A stretch of DNA of 64,000 nucleotides from Lampris incognitus (lineage: Eukaryota > Chordata > Actinopteri > Lampriformes > Lampridae): positions 66,207,462 through 66,271,461 of the forward strand of contig NC_079211.1 of assembly GCF_029633865.1 (NCBI RefSeq). The letters run 5' to 3'. Both the position numbers and the translations under genes were made by a program. Positions 1-11,600 of the stretch are shown here, one piece after another (the stretch's first letter is position 1; every line of letters begins with the position of its first letter). Below the pieces are notes generated by a model, which saw nothing but the letters and a program-made list of their open reading frames with translations, did not search any database and was not told the origin of the DNA.

Positions 1-536
1 TTTTTGTCTGAGTAGTAGGTTCAATTCCCAACCTATTTGCCATGTTTTGGAACTGCAGCTGTTAAGTTTTCTGAGACCCAAATACTTTTAGGGCAGAAGA
101 AAAATGAGAGGATGCAAGAAGAAAAATAATATTCGTTAGCATGTTACGCTGCTAAAGCATCATTTTAGCTTGGCCTAAACCGTGGAATGTTCTTCTTTTT
201 TACACTTATTTAATTATTTAACCAGGAAAGAATCTCACTGGGCCTCAGTCATCAATCATTCGTACATATACATTTGTTTTTACACATCCATGTATTTTTT
301 ATTTTTGCTCTGAAGATTGTCTGACAGTCAGAATCAAAGCCTGATGGTTATTTGTAATTCCTTCCCCCTAACAACTAATGTTACCTCGTGCATTGAGCCA
401 TCACCCAGTGTTAGCCAACTGGTGTCTACATTCAGGGGTTGCCAGGTTCTACACTGGTCTCTGAGACAAACCTCAGGACTAAAACATTACATCAGTGTGG
501 AAGAACATAATGTTATATGTTAACATCAGGGGTGAG
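1..536. other. Unique-looking non-coding DNA with start of a local duplication
   Basis: No gene, RNA or element is recognisable here; the open frames are short and have no family features. The sequence is AT-rich. Around 443-500 lies the first copy of a short motif (caggttctacactggtctctgag...) that is repeated from 537 onward, where the second copy is split by a MITE. The duplication is therefore older than the MITE. Confidence 0.5.
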
Positions 537-558
537 CAGGTTCTACACTGGTCTCTGA

Positions 559-1149
559 TGCTACGTTCAGACCAAAGGCGGCGCGAATGCATGCAAAGTT
601 AATGGGAGGAGGCGAATGGGCGAATCGAGCGACGAACGCGCCTTCGCGGGAGTTCAAAAATGTCCAACTCGGGCGAATATTTCGCCAGGCGACAGCCAAT
701 CACCTTCAAGTAGGGTTAGAACCCGCCTTCATGTTGGGAAAGAATACACGCCCCCTACCCAGAATTCTTTTCGGACGCCGTCCAAACGCAACTCCTGAAC
801 GAGCCGGTGAAATTCGCCAAGCTGGGCACGTCTCCGGTTTATGCTATGAACCCAAACAGAACGCTGACGCCGGTTTGGGCGGCGCAAGTTGATATAAAGC
901 AGAGCCACCGCAACTTATCTCTGTCGCTCATCCATGATGATCACAAGTAAACACAAACTGCTCGTGTGTGGTATTTGTTGTGTGCGGTCTAGCAAACTTG
1001 CTAGCAGCGTTGGTGTGACTAGACTGCTTGTTGTGACGTCAACACAGCGAATTCGCGTTCTGTTCGAACACACCTGGCGGAGCTGGCGGCCAAACACGGG
1101 CGAACAAAGCGGCGCCAACTCTCTCGCCGCCTTTGGTCTGAACATAGCA
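559..1149. mobile_element. Non-autonomous DNA transposon (MITE), PIF/Harbinger-like
   Basis: The ends are inverted repeats: TGCTACGTTCAGACCAAAGG at the left and the complement of CCTTTGGTCTGAACATAGCA at the right. A three-base TGA lies directly outside both ends (556-558 and 1150-1152). The uninterrupted paralogous copy at 443-498 reads ctggtctctgagacaaacc, which is exactly the target with a single TGA, so the boundaries are well fixed. The inside is GC-rich with no transposase frame. A three-base duplication suits the PIF/Harbinger superfamily; the family name is inference. Confidence 0.75.
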
Positions 1150-1190
1150 TGAGACAAACCTCAGGACTAAAACATTCCATCAGTGTGTAA

Positions 1191-1630
1191 TGTAACGGGT
1201 AAACTGTACTGATATAGTGGGGTGTTGCATTTTATGTGCTAGTATAGGCCTAAGTGAATGTGTACCCACCTCACAGCTTCTCACCCTTCCCTCTAGCTAG
1301 CAGACAGAGTTGGTAGAATGGTGAGCTGGAACAATAACACATTTATGTTCATATAAAGTTCGTAAATTTCTACTCATTTAAACCGTCAACAGTGTCCGCT
1401 CCGCTGGATGAAGAACGACAGCGCAGCGCCTCGCCGCACGCCGAACCATAGCTGTAAACCTTGTTCAAAAGACAAAATCCTCCTTAAGCCCAGTGCTAGA
1501 CGAAGTCAAGTGTCAGGAAATACTCACAGGAAGGAGGTGGGAGAAAAGGGAGGGAGAAACATCCAAACTTGCCGAACAGGTTCTCTGATGATGATGCTCC
1601 AACTGCAGCATGGTTCGTTCAACTCAAACA
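1191..1630 (-). repeat. 3' LTR of the 1191-3645 element
   Basis: Direct repeat partner of 3145-3645, with the same order of landmarks: the agcttctcaccctt block, the gctagcagacagag block and the ctccttaagcccagtgct block. Confidence 0.75.
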
Positions 1631-2674
1631 CGGCAGCCACCATCCATCTCTTTGTGTCTCGACAGCCTACCCTAACTCGCACAAATCCGTTTTGCAGCCA
1701 CTAACCTTTTGGTTACGTTATCACAATTAAACATCAACTTTTCCTCCATACTCAAACTTTCACCGTTTCCTTAGTTGGCGCCCACGTTCTTCTTCTTCTC
1801 ATAGTCACAGAAGTCCCGCCTCTGCCACCGTTCCGCTTCTTCCAATAGGCCCACAGTTCCTGACATTCACTAATCGGCCAATGAAGTGCCCACCCATCAC
1901 CTGAGGCAATTCAACCCTTACAAGCCAGTCAGTCCCAGGTGGCTCGCCACATTCCCCCCATCCAAACCCTGCCACAACAGAGACTTCTCCATAGCACTGG
2001 AACTCAACAGCTATTGTCCTTCATTTACCATTGCTTAGCATCATTATTGTTTAGCTGGTAGGATTAAGGCAAAGCATTCAGAACCAACAATGAAAAGTAT
2101 ACATTGTGCATAACATACATCAGTGGAACAAACGTCTCTCCCAGTGGGGTGCTATGTAGCTTTGCCCTTTGTAATGCTCTAAAAACTCATCTTGTTTAGC
2201 GGCAAGTTTCTGTATCGACTCATTCAGTGTTTGTAGTGACAATGCAGGAGAAGCATCTTCAGCAGCCACTGCATTCATTGCACCTCGGTTGGGATCCTTG
2301 GGTAGAATGGCTGAGGGGGCTCCTCCTCCTTAGACCAGTCAATCGCGGCCTGCATTAGTGTGCTGAATTTCGGTGCAGGTTGCCCTTTTGCTTGTCTTTT
2401 CATCTCTCTGTGCAGGGAGTTATTCCGCAAAACCAGCAAACTGCTCTCTTAACATTGCATCTGGGTCAGGAAAGCTGTCTGGGTCCTGTCGCCTTAGTCT
2501 GTCAAGTTTTTCTTGTAGGTCATAAGCAAATACTCTAATTTTTCATGTCGCCTGCTTGCGGTTGTAAAACTCTTAATCTTGGCCTACAGGGGCTTTTGTC
2601 GCCATATACTTCCTCAATTATCTTACAGACTATTTTGATGTCTGTGGTGCTATCTACCAGAACGAGCCTTATTG

Positions 2675-3022
2675 TTAGCTTTCCCACCCCCTCAAGTGTT
2701 GTTTAACAAGTTCAACTTGATCTTCTTCTGGAACCTTACAAACTATAAAGTAGGACTTCATTGAAGCTACCCACTCTTCTGTGCATTGCTCTTCATTACT
2801 TTGATTGCCACTAAAGTCTGAGCACCTTCTGTCTTTCTGTATATAAACCGTGGGTTGGTTTTTCTGTTCGAAGATTACCTTTGCCAAGGCAAGTGCTTCC
2901 CTTTGGTCGCTCCTAGCCTGTTCAAGGAGTGCTGTTTGCTCTCTCATATGAGCAGACTATTCAGCAAACCTGGCTCGAAGATCTTCAAATTGCTGACGTA
3001 ACTCATCCATTCCCTCCGCCAT
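2675..3022 (-). pseudogene. gag-like region of the 1191-3645 LTR element
   Basis: A minus-strand start ATGGCGGAGGGAATG lies near 3022. The frames that follow are rich in Glu, Gln, Arg and Ala (coiled-coil-like) and then carry a gag-type segment (DRRCSDFSGN, EEWVASMKSY, EEDQVELVKQHLRG). This matches the N-terminal gag layout of fish Ty3/gypsy elements related to PNMA-type gags. It is a fossil remnant. Confidence 0.55.
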
Positions 3023-3144
3023 GCTTACGCAAACTGAGGATTGGGGCCCTGTCACACGACTGAAGCTAATTAGAGAAAATCAAAACAAGAGTTGCTACAA
3101 TGCAATTATTCAATGTAGTCCATCCTCTTCGTGACACCAGACAA

Positions 3145-3645
3145 TGTAACGTGTAAACTATACTGATGTAGTGGGGTGTTTAATTTTGTGTGCTAGTATA
3201 GGCCCAAGTGAATGTGTGCCCACCTCACAGCTTCTCACCCTTTCCCTGTAGCTAGCAGACAGAGTTAGTAGAATATGAGCTGGAACAATAACACATTTAT
3301 GTAAACTTAACACAGCAGCTAGTTTCCAGGAAAAAAAATAATGAAAAAGAAACTACAAATCGTTAATATAAAGTTAGTAAATTTCTACTCATTTGAACAG
3401 TCAACAGTGTCCACTTGTTGAAGAACGACAGCGCAGCACCTCACCGCACGCCGAACCATAGCCAAAAACCTTGTTCCAAAGACAAAATCCTCCTTAAGCC
3501 CAGTGCTCAAGAGGACGAAGTCAAGTAGCAGGGAATATTCACACGAGGGAGATGGGAGAAAAGGGAGGGAGAAACATCCAAACCTGCCGAACAGGTTCGC
3601 TGATGATGTTGCTCCAACTGCAGGACGGTCCGTTCACCTCAAACA
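3145..3645 (-). repeat. 5' LTR of the 1191-3645 element
   Basis: Direct repeat partner of 1191-1630. It sits next to the primer-binding-like site, so it is the 5' LTR in the minus orientation. Confidence 0.75.
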
Positions 3646-4398
3646 CGTGAACATACCGTCCTGCAGCAACCCCGCCTCGTGTAGCAAACATCTGCCATGG
3701 GTGGAGTACGCCTTTAACTACATGACCAGCACAGCCCCGGGTATGTCTGCTTTCGAGTGCTTTCCTGGTTACCAACCACCTATATTTCCACGTCAGGAGT
3801 TGGAGGCTGGGGTCCCGTCCACCAGTGCCCATGTCCGCCGGTGTCGCCTGTGGAGTACAAAATATACTCCATATGCCAACAGAGTCTCACACGTTTTCGT
3901 TAAATACATACGAATTTAATCAAATACATTTCGTGACTAGATACGAAAAGAACGTATCAATATAACGGGCGTCGACTTCCTGGTTCCCGGTTTACGTTGT
4001 CCGGATATAGTTTTCCGGTGGAAACAAACACATGTTTTATTTGGAGGAAATAAAATAAAATAGATGGATGGATTGTATTTTGTCATTCAGGAAGACATGA
4101 CAACATGCAAAACTTACGTTTATTTGGTCCAACCGAGTAACGTTACGGAGAAACGGTGGTTAATGGTAGCCGTCAGTACGTGAATGACGTTATTTCGCTA
4201 ATAGTGGGGACGAGCGGGCGGTCTGTGCATTATTGATATAATGTGAATTCTTACTTAATGTTGTAAACTGTTTATTTATTTAATTTGACAGGTTGAATTG
4301 CAGGTAGCCCACATTTTACATAGTAGTTAAAAGGTACCGTATAGACTTGTGTGCGCACATCCACTGCATTCTGGAACGGCAACACACAACGTGCACTG

Positions 4399-4415
4399 TA
4401 ATAATAACAATAATG

Positions 4416-4458
<43 letters not shown>
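4399..4458. repeat. AAT microsatellite in the left inverted repeat
   Basis: About 20 AAT/ATA units with a few interruptions at the start. The right repeat has a shorter ATT tract at the mirrored place (40198-40243). The length difference shows that the two ends have changed independently since insertion. Confidence 0.9.
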
Positions 4459-4519
4459 GCAGTATCTTTAGGAAGGGATCGAGCGACCAAGGTAACAATG
4501 AAGGAAGGATACGTTGTTA

Positions 4520-4602
4520 TTGGAACTACACCTTCGTGCGCCAATCACAATGTCCCACGTGGACAACGGCGCTGCGCTCATTGCGACGTCGACCTTTTCT
4601 CT
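4520..4602 (+). promoter_or_regulatory. Candidate promoter and first untranslated exon in the left inverted repeat
   Basis: A GC-rich, CpG-containing block stands out from AT-rich surroundings. It holds a CCAAT box (gccaatca, about 4540), an E-box (CACGTG, 4557) and ends in a consensus donor ctctg|gtaagttg. A matching acceptor (ttttccttgtcattgcag, about 5181) precedes the start codon at 5474. This is inference from sequence signals; no transcript is available. Confidence 0.45.
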
Positions 4603-5262
4603 GGTAAGTTGAAGACATATCCATCAGGCTTTATCTTACGCATATAGTAGCATGTGCAGTTCTGGTTGAGAGCGTTTTGGCTACAATACACACGTTTCTG
4701 CCATGTCACTCATTTGTTTGTCAAAGTATGGCCTAAACGTTTGGTCCAAATAGTTAATGAGAGTGAAATTAGATCGCTAATAATGTCAGCTAGCTAGCAT
4801 GCTATCAAGCATGTTAGCTAGCTAGCATAGTCCGCAGCTAATGCGTTGCAAAGTTGGGAAGGGGGTTGCTATTTTTTGGAGAATGGAGAGCCTCACAAAT
4901 GACATTTTCTGGCTAACACAACAATTTCGTGTAATTGACTTGCTAACCTAGTTGACTAACAGTCCTTATAGCTTGTACATAGCAATAGCATGACATGAGC
5001 CCATGTTTCGCCACGAGTTGCTAGCTCATAGCTGCATTAGCCAACTCGGATCACCGGTATACTGTAGCTCGAGCGGTCGGAGAAGATGAGGGTTTCTCTA
5101 ACCTCCAAAAAAAGACAACATTGGATGAGTATTACTGTATGTGGCAATATAGTATTCAGCCCTCTTTTCCTTGTCATTGCAGCTCCAGTCATTGTTTTTG
5201 CCCCACCCTTGGATCACTCAATATTATTAAACCCATAGGCTCTTTTAAGAGCCAACCTCTGT

Positions 5263-5465
5263 CTGTCATTCTGTCTGTCCGTCCACCCGCCCACCCATCC
5301 GTCTCTCTCTCACTCTTTTGTCTATCCGTCCCTCTCTCACACTCTTGTATTTCCAACATCTGTCCGTCTGTTCGTCTCTACCCTGTCTGTCTGTCTGTAT
5401 CTGTCTATCCATCTGTCTGTTTGTCTGTCTGTCTCCCTCTCTCGTTCTGTCACTCTTTGTTGGTC
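5263..5465 (+). repeat. CT-rich CTGTCTGT low-complexity tract before the cargo gene
   Basis: Irregular repeats of ctgtctgt, ccgtccgt and ctctctcactctt. A similar tract occupies 39335-39490 on the other side. The open frames through it are composition artefacts. Confidence 0.8.
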
Positions 5466-5473
5466 TGTCAAAA

Positions 5474-5698
5474 ATGAGTGTTCCCACAAAAAAAGGTTCC
5501 AACAAAAAGACTTGCACTTTCTGCAAGGGTGTCTTGTTTTGTGCAGCAAAAGTGTGTTGCCACTGCAAGAGGGACCAGCCTAAAAAGCAGCGGCTGCAGA
5601 AAAAGCTACAGAATTTTGATGCCAAGCGGGAGGACTGGCTAAGTCGCCTACAGAAAAATCACAATACCGCATCCTTAAAGGATGAAGCCATGTTGTTG
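5474..5698 (+). CDS. Exon 1 of the KDZ cargo gene (cysteine cluster)
   Basis: It opens directly after the inverted repeat and ends at a donor (gttg|gtatgta). The 75 codons include C-x2-C and C-x2-C pairs (CTFC, CCHC) and a Lys/Arg-rich segment ([17 protein letters not shown]). This suggests a small zinc ribbon plus a nucleic-acid-binding patch. The short upstream in-frame extension into the CT-rich repeat is not believed to be coding. Confidence 0.6.
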
Positions 5699-8600
5699 GT
5701 ATGTAGGTTATTTGGATAAATATTTCATTGAGTTGAACTTAATCTGACAAAGGATGGACACTGCATCATTCTCATAATTTTCCAAATCTGCACAGCTCTT
5801 TAGAACCTTTGTATGAGCTATTGCAGTATAAATGACTTGCAACCTAAACATACACAGCCTCAGCGTTGTGGCTGTCAATGAGAGAGACAAATATTATTGA
5901 AAGAAGGGCTGATAGTCAGTGATTATTTTGGATGATCATATTTTAGATGTAGTTCTGCTACTACATGTCCTGCAACCTTGACAGTAGAAGTAGCCTAAAA
6001 GGCCTTCTGGTATTCAATTAATTCAATCATACAATTTACATTTCCCTCTGTCCAGCTACACTTTTGTTTTGTTTTGACTATTGTGCCTATGATCGCGGCA
6101 CAGCCATTCGGATATTCATCTTATTATAGAATGGCTTCAAGTGTGCTATTGCATATTGTATTGACTATATTAACCTTCATACTGGATCCTTAATGTCATT
6201 CCAGCTTGAGAAACTCCAGGCTGTGGGGTACAGACCCACTCTTCTCCTCGGCAAGCCAAGCAAAAAGAAGCTTTTTGACTGTGAGTTCCTACTTCCCCGT
6301 TCCAGGCTCACAATCAATGCTCAAGCAATGGTCAAAAAATTTGAGGGGATGTATGACATGGTCTGTGAATGTAAGATCAATTTATTTTGACGTCATAATT
6401 CAAAATAATGTATCATTTTTCTGTGACTAATACGAATACTTGTTCACCTTCTTTTTGCACAGGCTGGGTCCCTGGTTGCAGTGATGAAAATAGCTTAATT
6501 GCATTGTACATATAGCCTTGGGGGTGGCTGTGGCTCAGGAGGTAGAGCAGGTTGTCCAATGATTGGAGGGTTGGGTATGGATAAAAGTGCTATATAAGCG
6601 CTATTTATCATATATATTGAATTCCAAACATCACTGTACATACATTTGCACTGTATCGCTGTAATTTGCACTGTTATGACACGTCAATGTATTGTTTTCT
6701 GAATGCACTAATTGACCAAGTAAATTCCTCTTAGGTGAAAGCCTACGTGGCAACAATAAAACTCATTCTGATTTTCACAGACATCAGACCTTGTGACCCT
6801 GAATCTGACAGCTGTAGACCCGGAGGAACCCATGGTCCACGCCACACCCATGGAGACACTTGAGGATCCCATGGTCCACGCCACACCCACGGAGGCATTT
6901 GAGGATCCCATGGTCCACACCACACCCACGGAGGCACTTGAGGATCCCATGGTCCACGCCACACCAACGGATACACTAAAACCTGTTGAATCAGGAGAAG
7001 AAGGTACCAGAGAGTGTTGAAATTTCTATAATGCCTATGAATACCTACATGATGTTTTTGTTTACAACCTCATCATCTCTTTTTTTTTATTCAGTCGTCA
7101 CAAACTCACTGGGAGACCTCACTGATCACTACAGTAATTATTTGTCTCACTTTGCCTTCATTTTATCTGGAATCTAGAGAGGCCAGGCTGAGGCCAGGCT
7201 GATTAGGAGTGAAGCATGTGAGCTTCCAAGAGTATGCTGGTTTAATGGGGTACACAGCTAAACTTCACAGGAACCGTCCAGCTGTGATGACCAGTTTAAT
7301 ATGATAAATGAAATATTAAGAGCACTTTATCTTTCTCAAACCCACAGCTATCTCCACCAGATCCTCCTCAGCCTCAAGGAGGGGGGAGAAAAGGACAGGT
7401 ATGTACAGAATGCTAAGACTGTGAGTAGATATTTCTCTGAGAAAATGTGTACATTCTCTAGTCAAGGCCAATCCCCAGGGCACCTGGAGTGACATAAGAA
7501 CTGATCTCAGTGTATCATAGAAGAATTATGAGTTTCCTGGGACACCGAAGTGAGAAATTAAGTCTTGGAAATCTGTGTCCGTATGCCTTATAGAGCCTGC
7601 AGTTTCAGAGTGAAGAGGTTGCCATCTGATAATTGCAAATCTGATTTAAATTTGAATGCTTGTGCCATTTTAAAAATATTGAAGCATCTCCTGTAAATAC
7701 AAAATCTCACCCACAGTTGTCTGTAGTCCAAGGGAGGCTAAAAAGCCAACAAATGTTAGGTTTTCACTATGTCTACTGCATAATCATCGCTCAAGGTATT
7801 ACCAGATTTTTCAGCCTTTGATCATAACTCTTACATTTTTCGTTGACCTCTCACCTACTGTATAGTCTGTTTGCCTAGTTGCAATCAACGTGAGTTGATT
7901 CTGCTGATTCCTATAGACCCCTTTCCTAGTATCCATTTAAACATGTCATACCAGGGTAAACACGAATGGCCCTGTTCTATTTAGGGTAATTCATACAGTC
8001 ATTCTGAATCCTAAGACTTGAGAGTGTCACCTTTCAAATGAGCCCAACATCATGACTGTAGCCTAAAAGTATGAGGTATTATGGGTATGTCGTTTCAGGA
8101 AAAAACATTAGAAAGGGGTGATTGTTAATCAGTTACACCTACCCTACTATCACACGTCAAAATGGCTGCTGGGGAAAGGGTCCATTGTCGTTCAATAGGG
8201 TTGGTTGTCTTAATAAGCATCCACAATAATCTGAGTGAAAATAAACATTCAGAACTATTAGAAAACCCAGTTCAAAAACGTCTCATTTTGCTGTTCAGAC
8301 AATTTCTCAAGACTAGGTGAGCGTGGGCGTGGCCGATTACATTTTGATTGACAGCTCCCTGTTCCAATGGTTACGTACAACAATAGCAGCAGCTACTTTT
8401 CATGTTGTCCTATAGAGACAGAGGGCATTGAAGTCCTGCTCCCACCGTAGGGTAAAACAGTATTATCGTTCCTGTTGTGGTTACACCGCCCCGAGCTGCC
8501 TCCCCGGCACGTTCAAGCCACTCCCCCAGCTCGGACGTGCCGGAAACATCCGAGCGCTCGGCTCGCGCTCTGAGACGAGCGCTGCACTGCACCAGGTGTT

Positions 8601-11600
8601 TGCCATCATCCATCAGGCACACCTGTGGCAATCAGGCAGCCTTCTACAAGAAGCCTCCCAGAACATCTCTCAGTGCTTCGACGTACTGAACCCCTGCGGT
8701 AAAGTTCTGACAAGCCCTCCAGCATTCCTTGCTTTCTGTTTATTCCCCAGTGTCTAATCTTCGTGTCTCTGTTTCCTCCCAAGACTCTCCCTCCGCGATT
8801 TCCACGGCTCCCCTCGTCCCCAGCGACCCTCACGTTTCTCCCCGGACCTCTCCTGCGATCTCCCCCCTTGTCCCTCTATCTGGACCCCTCCTTTCGGACT
8901 CGACTTCTCGGACCTGGATTTTCTCGGACAACCCCTCTTGGATCACGGACTGGACTTTCTCGCCAGGTGCACGCACATTTTTTCAACACCTCCTGGTCAT
9001 TTACATACCGCACCACACATTGGCTAAAAACACTCGCACATAGTTATTCACGCAAACCACGGGACACCACACATAGTTTATTCACACATCCCACTAACAG
9101 AACGCCTTTTTTCACCATACATTTCCCTCCCACAATAAAACCCCCCTTGGTAGCTTTTGAAGTCATCTCGTGTTTGTCTGTCTTGGGTTTCGCCACACGG
9201 GTCAGGTTCTGGTGCGCGAGCTTAACAGAACGTCGAAGCCATTATGGACCCAGGCAAACCCAAGGAGCGGACGGTCCCTGTGACGCCCCAGAGCCCCGTT
9301 CCCCTAGAGGCAGTAGTAAGAAGTCAGTTACCGACTTGCCTCTCTCAACTCAGAGCTTACTACTGCCTTCACCCGTGTCACCGGAGAGATCAGCGATCTT
9401 CAGTCCGGCTCCCAGGCCGCGACGAGCGCGTTAGATGCCCTCACCGCGCAGATCGCTGCACTCTCCACAGCGGTCTCCAGGATGAGCGACTGCCCTGGCC
9501 TCGGTCTCTGCCCCCAGCTCGGCCTCCGGTTTCCCCGTTTCTGGTCCCGACGTTCCCCCTCCCCCGAGTGGACCCCCGGTGCGAGCCTAACCTCCCCTGC
9601 CCCAAGGCCTTCGGTGGGGAGTTCGAGCTGTGCAGGGGTTTCCTTGGTCAGTGTGAGCTCCTGTTCAAACACCAGCCAGCTAGGTATAGGACAGGAGAGA
9701 CCAAGGTAGCCCTTGTCATGTCCCTCCTCACTGGCAAAGCCCTCAGCTGGGCCATAGCGGCGTTAGGCCATACCGAGCAGCTCGCCTCGGACTATGGTGC
9801 CTTCCGCCGCGAGTTCAATCTGGTGTTCGACCACCCAGCTGACGGGCAGGACGCTGCCGGCCGCCTCCATTCCATCCAACAGGGAGCCAGGTCGGTGGCA
9901 GATTATTCCTTGGAGGTAAGGATACTCGCGGCAGACAGAGGGTGGGATGACACTGCGCTCAAGAGCGCGTACAGGAGGGGGCTGAGCGAGCCCATCGAAG
10001 ATCTCATCGTTCGGGACCGCCCTGCCTCCTTCAACGAGCTCGTCACCCTCGCCCTCCAGATGGACGAACGGCTGCGGGAGCGGCGCCAGGAACGCGCCCC
10101 GCGCGCTGGCCCCTCCCATAGACCAACCCCCGTCCGTCCTACCGGTGCCTTCCCTGGGTCAGCGTCCCGTGGGCTCTCTCCACCCTCACACTCCCCCTCG
10201 CAACCCTGGGTGGCTTCTGGATCCAGGCCGGAGGAGGAGCCCATGCAGTTGGGTCGGTCACGGCTCCCGCTGGAGGTTAGGGAGCAGAGGATGCATGGCC
10301 ACCTCTGCCTCTACTGCGGGAGGTCGGGCCACTATATCAAGGCCTGCCCGACTCGCCCCAAAAGACCCGGCTCACTAGTGAGCCTGACGACCCTTCCTCA
10401 GCCCCAGCCCAAGAAGGAGCACAACCACCTTTTTCCGGTCACTCTCACCTGGGGTAACCACTCACTGTCTGTTGGTGCACTCCTGGATTCGGGGGCGGAC
10501 GAGTGTTTGATGGACATCTCGCTGGCCCGGCAGGCCGGCATTCCACTCGTCCCCCTAGACACACCCCTCACAGCCCAAGCCCTAAATGGTCGTTCACTTG
10601 GTAAAATCACACACAGCACTGCTTCCCTCACCCTCACTCTTTTGGGTAATCACGTGGAAGCTATCCGTTTCTTGGTTTTGCGCGCCCCTGGTGTTAGGAA
10701 GACCGTGGTTGGAACGGCACGATCCCTACATCTCTTGGTCTACTGGGCGGATTTTGGGTTGGCGCGTTGCGTGTCATGCCAACTGCCTTCGCTCCGCCCA
10801 CTCCCCGTCCAGCGGCCTCAGACCCGTGCCTCCTCCCATGGATCTCACTGGTGTTCCTTCCATTTATCACGATTTAGCCCCTGTATTTAGTAAAGACAGT
10901 GCACATTCCCTCACCGTCCCTATGATTGCGTCATAGATCTCTTTCCCGGGGCCGCCCTTCCCACCGGTCGGTTGTATAACCTCTCCGTCCCAGAGAAAGA
11001 GGCTATGCGCAATTATATCAGAGTCCCTGGCCTCAGGAATCATAAGGCCCTCGTCTTCCCCGGTGGCGGCGGACTTCTTTTTTGTGGCATAGGAGGGCAG
11101 CCTGAGGCCTTGCATAGATTATCGAATGTTAAATAATATCACGGTGAAAAATAAATATCCACTCCCCCTTATGAGTTCCACGTTCGAGCCACTCACTCAC
11201 GCCACGGTGTTCACGAAGCTGGACCTGCGCAGCGCGTACCACCTGGTGCGCATCCGGGAAGGGGATGAATGGAAGACGGCCTTCAACACCCACCTAGGGC
11301 ATTTCGAGTACCTCGTTATGCCCTTCGGCCTCACCAACGCCCCGGCCGTCTTCCAGGCATTGGTCAACGACGTGCTCCGGGACATGCTGAACACGTTCGC
11401 GGTGGTGTACCTGGATGACATACTCGTGTTCTCCAGGACTGAGGAGGAACACCACCAGCATGTCCGCCTGGTCCTCCAACGGCTGCTGGAGAACAGGCTC
11501 TTCGTGAAAGCCGAGAAGTGCGTGTTCCACTCCGCCTCCGTGGAGTTCCTTGGCCACATCGTGGAAAAGGGGCTCGTCCGCACTGACCCCAGGAAGACCC

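Larger units (their letters stand above)
1191..3645 (-). mobile_element. Short gypsy-like LTR retrotransposon, broken
   Basis: Two direct repeats (1191-1630 and 3145-3645) flank about 1.5 kb. Read on the minus strand the repeats begin TGTTTGAG and end GTTACA, the usual TG...CA form. A primer-binding-like site (TGGTGTCACGAAGAGGATGG, about 3119-3138) lies just inside the right LTR and resembles the complement of a tRNA-Leu 3' end. Minus-strand frames near 2675-3022 look like a Ty3/gypsy gag start, with a glutamine-rich coiled-coil segment followed by a motif with EEWVASMKSYF. No reverse transcriptase is visible, so the element is broken or non-autonomous. The LTRs differ visibly, so it is older than gypsy B and C. 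No clear target duplication was found. Confidence 0.7.
3877..5470 (+). repeat. Left terminal inverted repeat of the KDZ transposon
   Basis: It is the reverse complement of 39330-40763 with scattered substitutions and small gaps. Shared landmarks in order are: gaagtcgacgcccg, the AAT microsatellite (4399-4458), the GC-rich block with cacgtggacaacggcgctgcgctcattgcg, the splice donor ctctg|gtaagttg (4602/4603), gctagctagc hairpins (4788-4826), and a ctgtctgt-rich tail. The left copy has an extra segment of about 75-80 bases near 5155-5235 containing a candidate acceptor (ccttgtcattgcag). The repeat ends just before the start codon at 5474. Confidence 0.85.

Noticed and set aside
587-892. Frames inside the MITE at 559-1149
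   Set aside because: They arise from the GC-rich inside of a short non-autonomous element and show no transposase motif.
2055-2068. Shared 14-mer ctggtaggattaag with 40766-40779 as a possible KDZ junction trace
   Set aside because: Matches of 14 bases are expected by chance between stretches of this size, and the flanks do not match.
4272-4607. Open frames with poly-Ile or poly-Tyr near 4300-4600 and at 40048-40293
   Set aside because: They are translations of the AAT microsatellite in the inverted repeats.
5121-5477. Frames rich in Ser, Val and Cys across the CTGTCTGT tract
   Set aside because: Low-complexity composition. The cargo gene is better started at 5474 by its cysteine cluster and splice phase.
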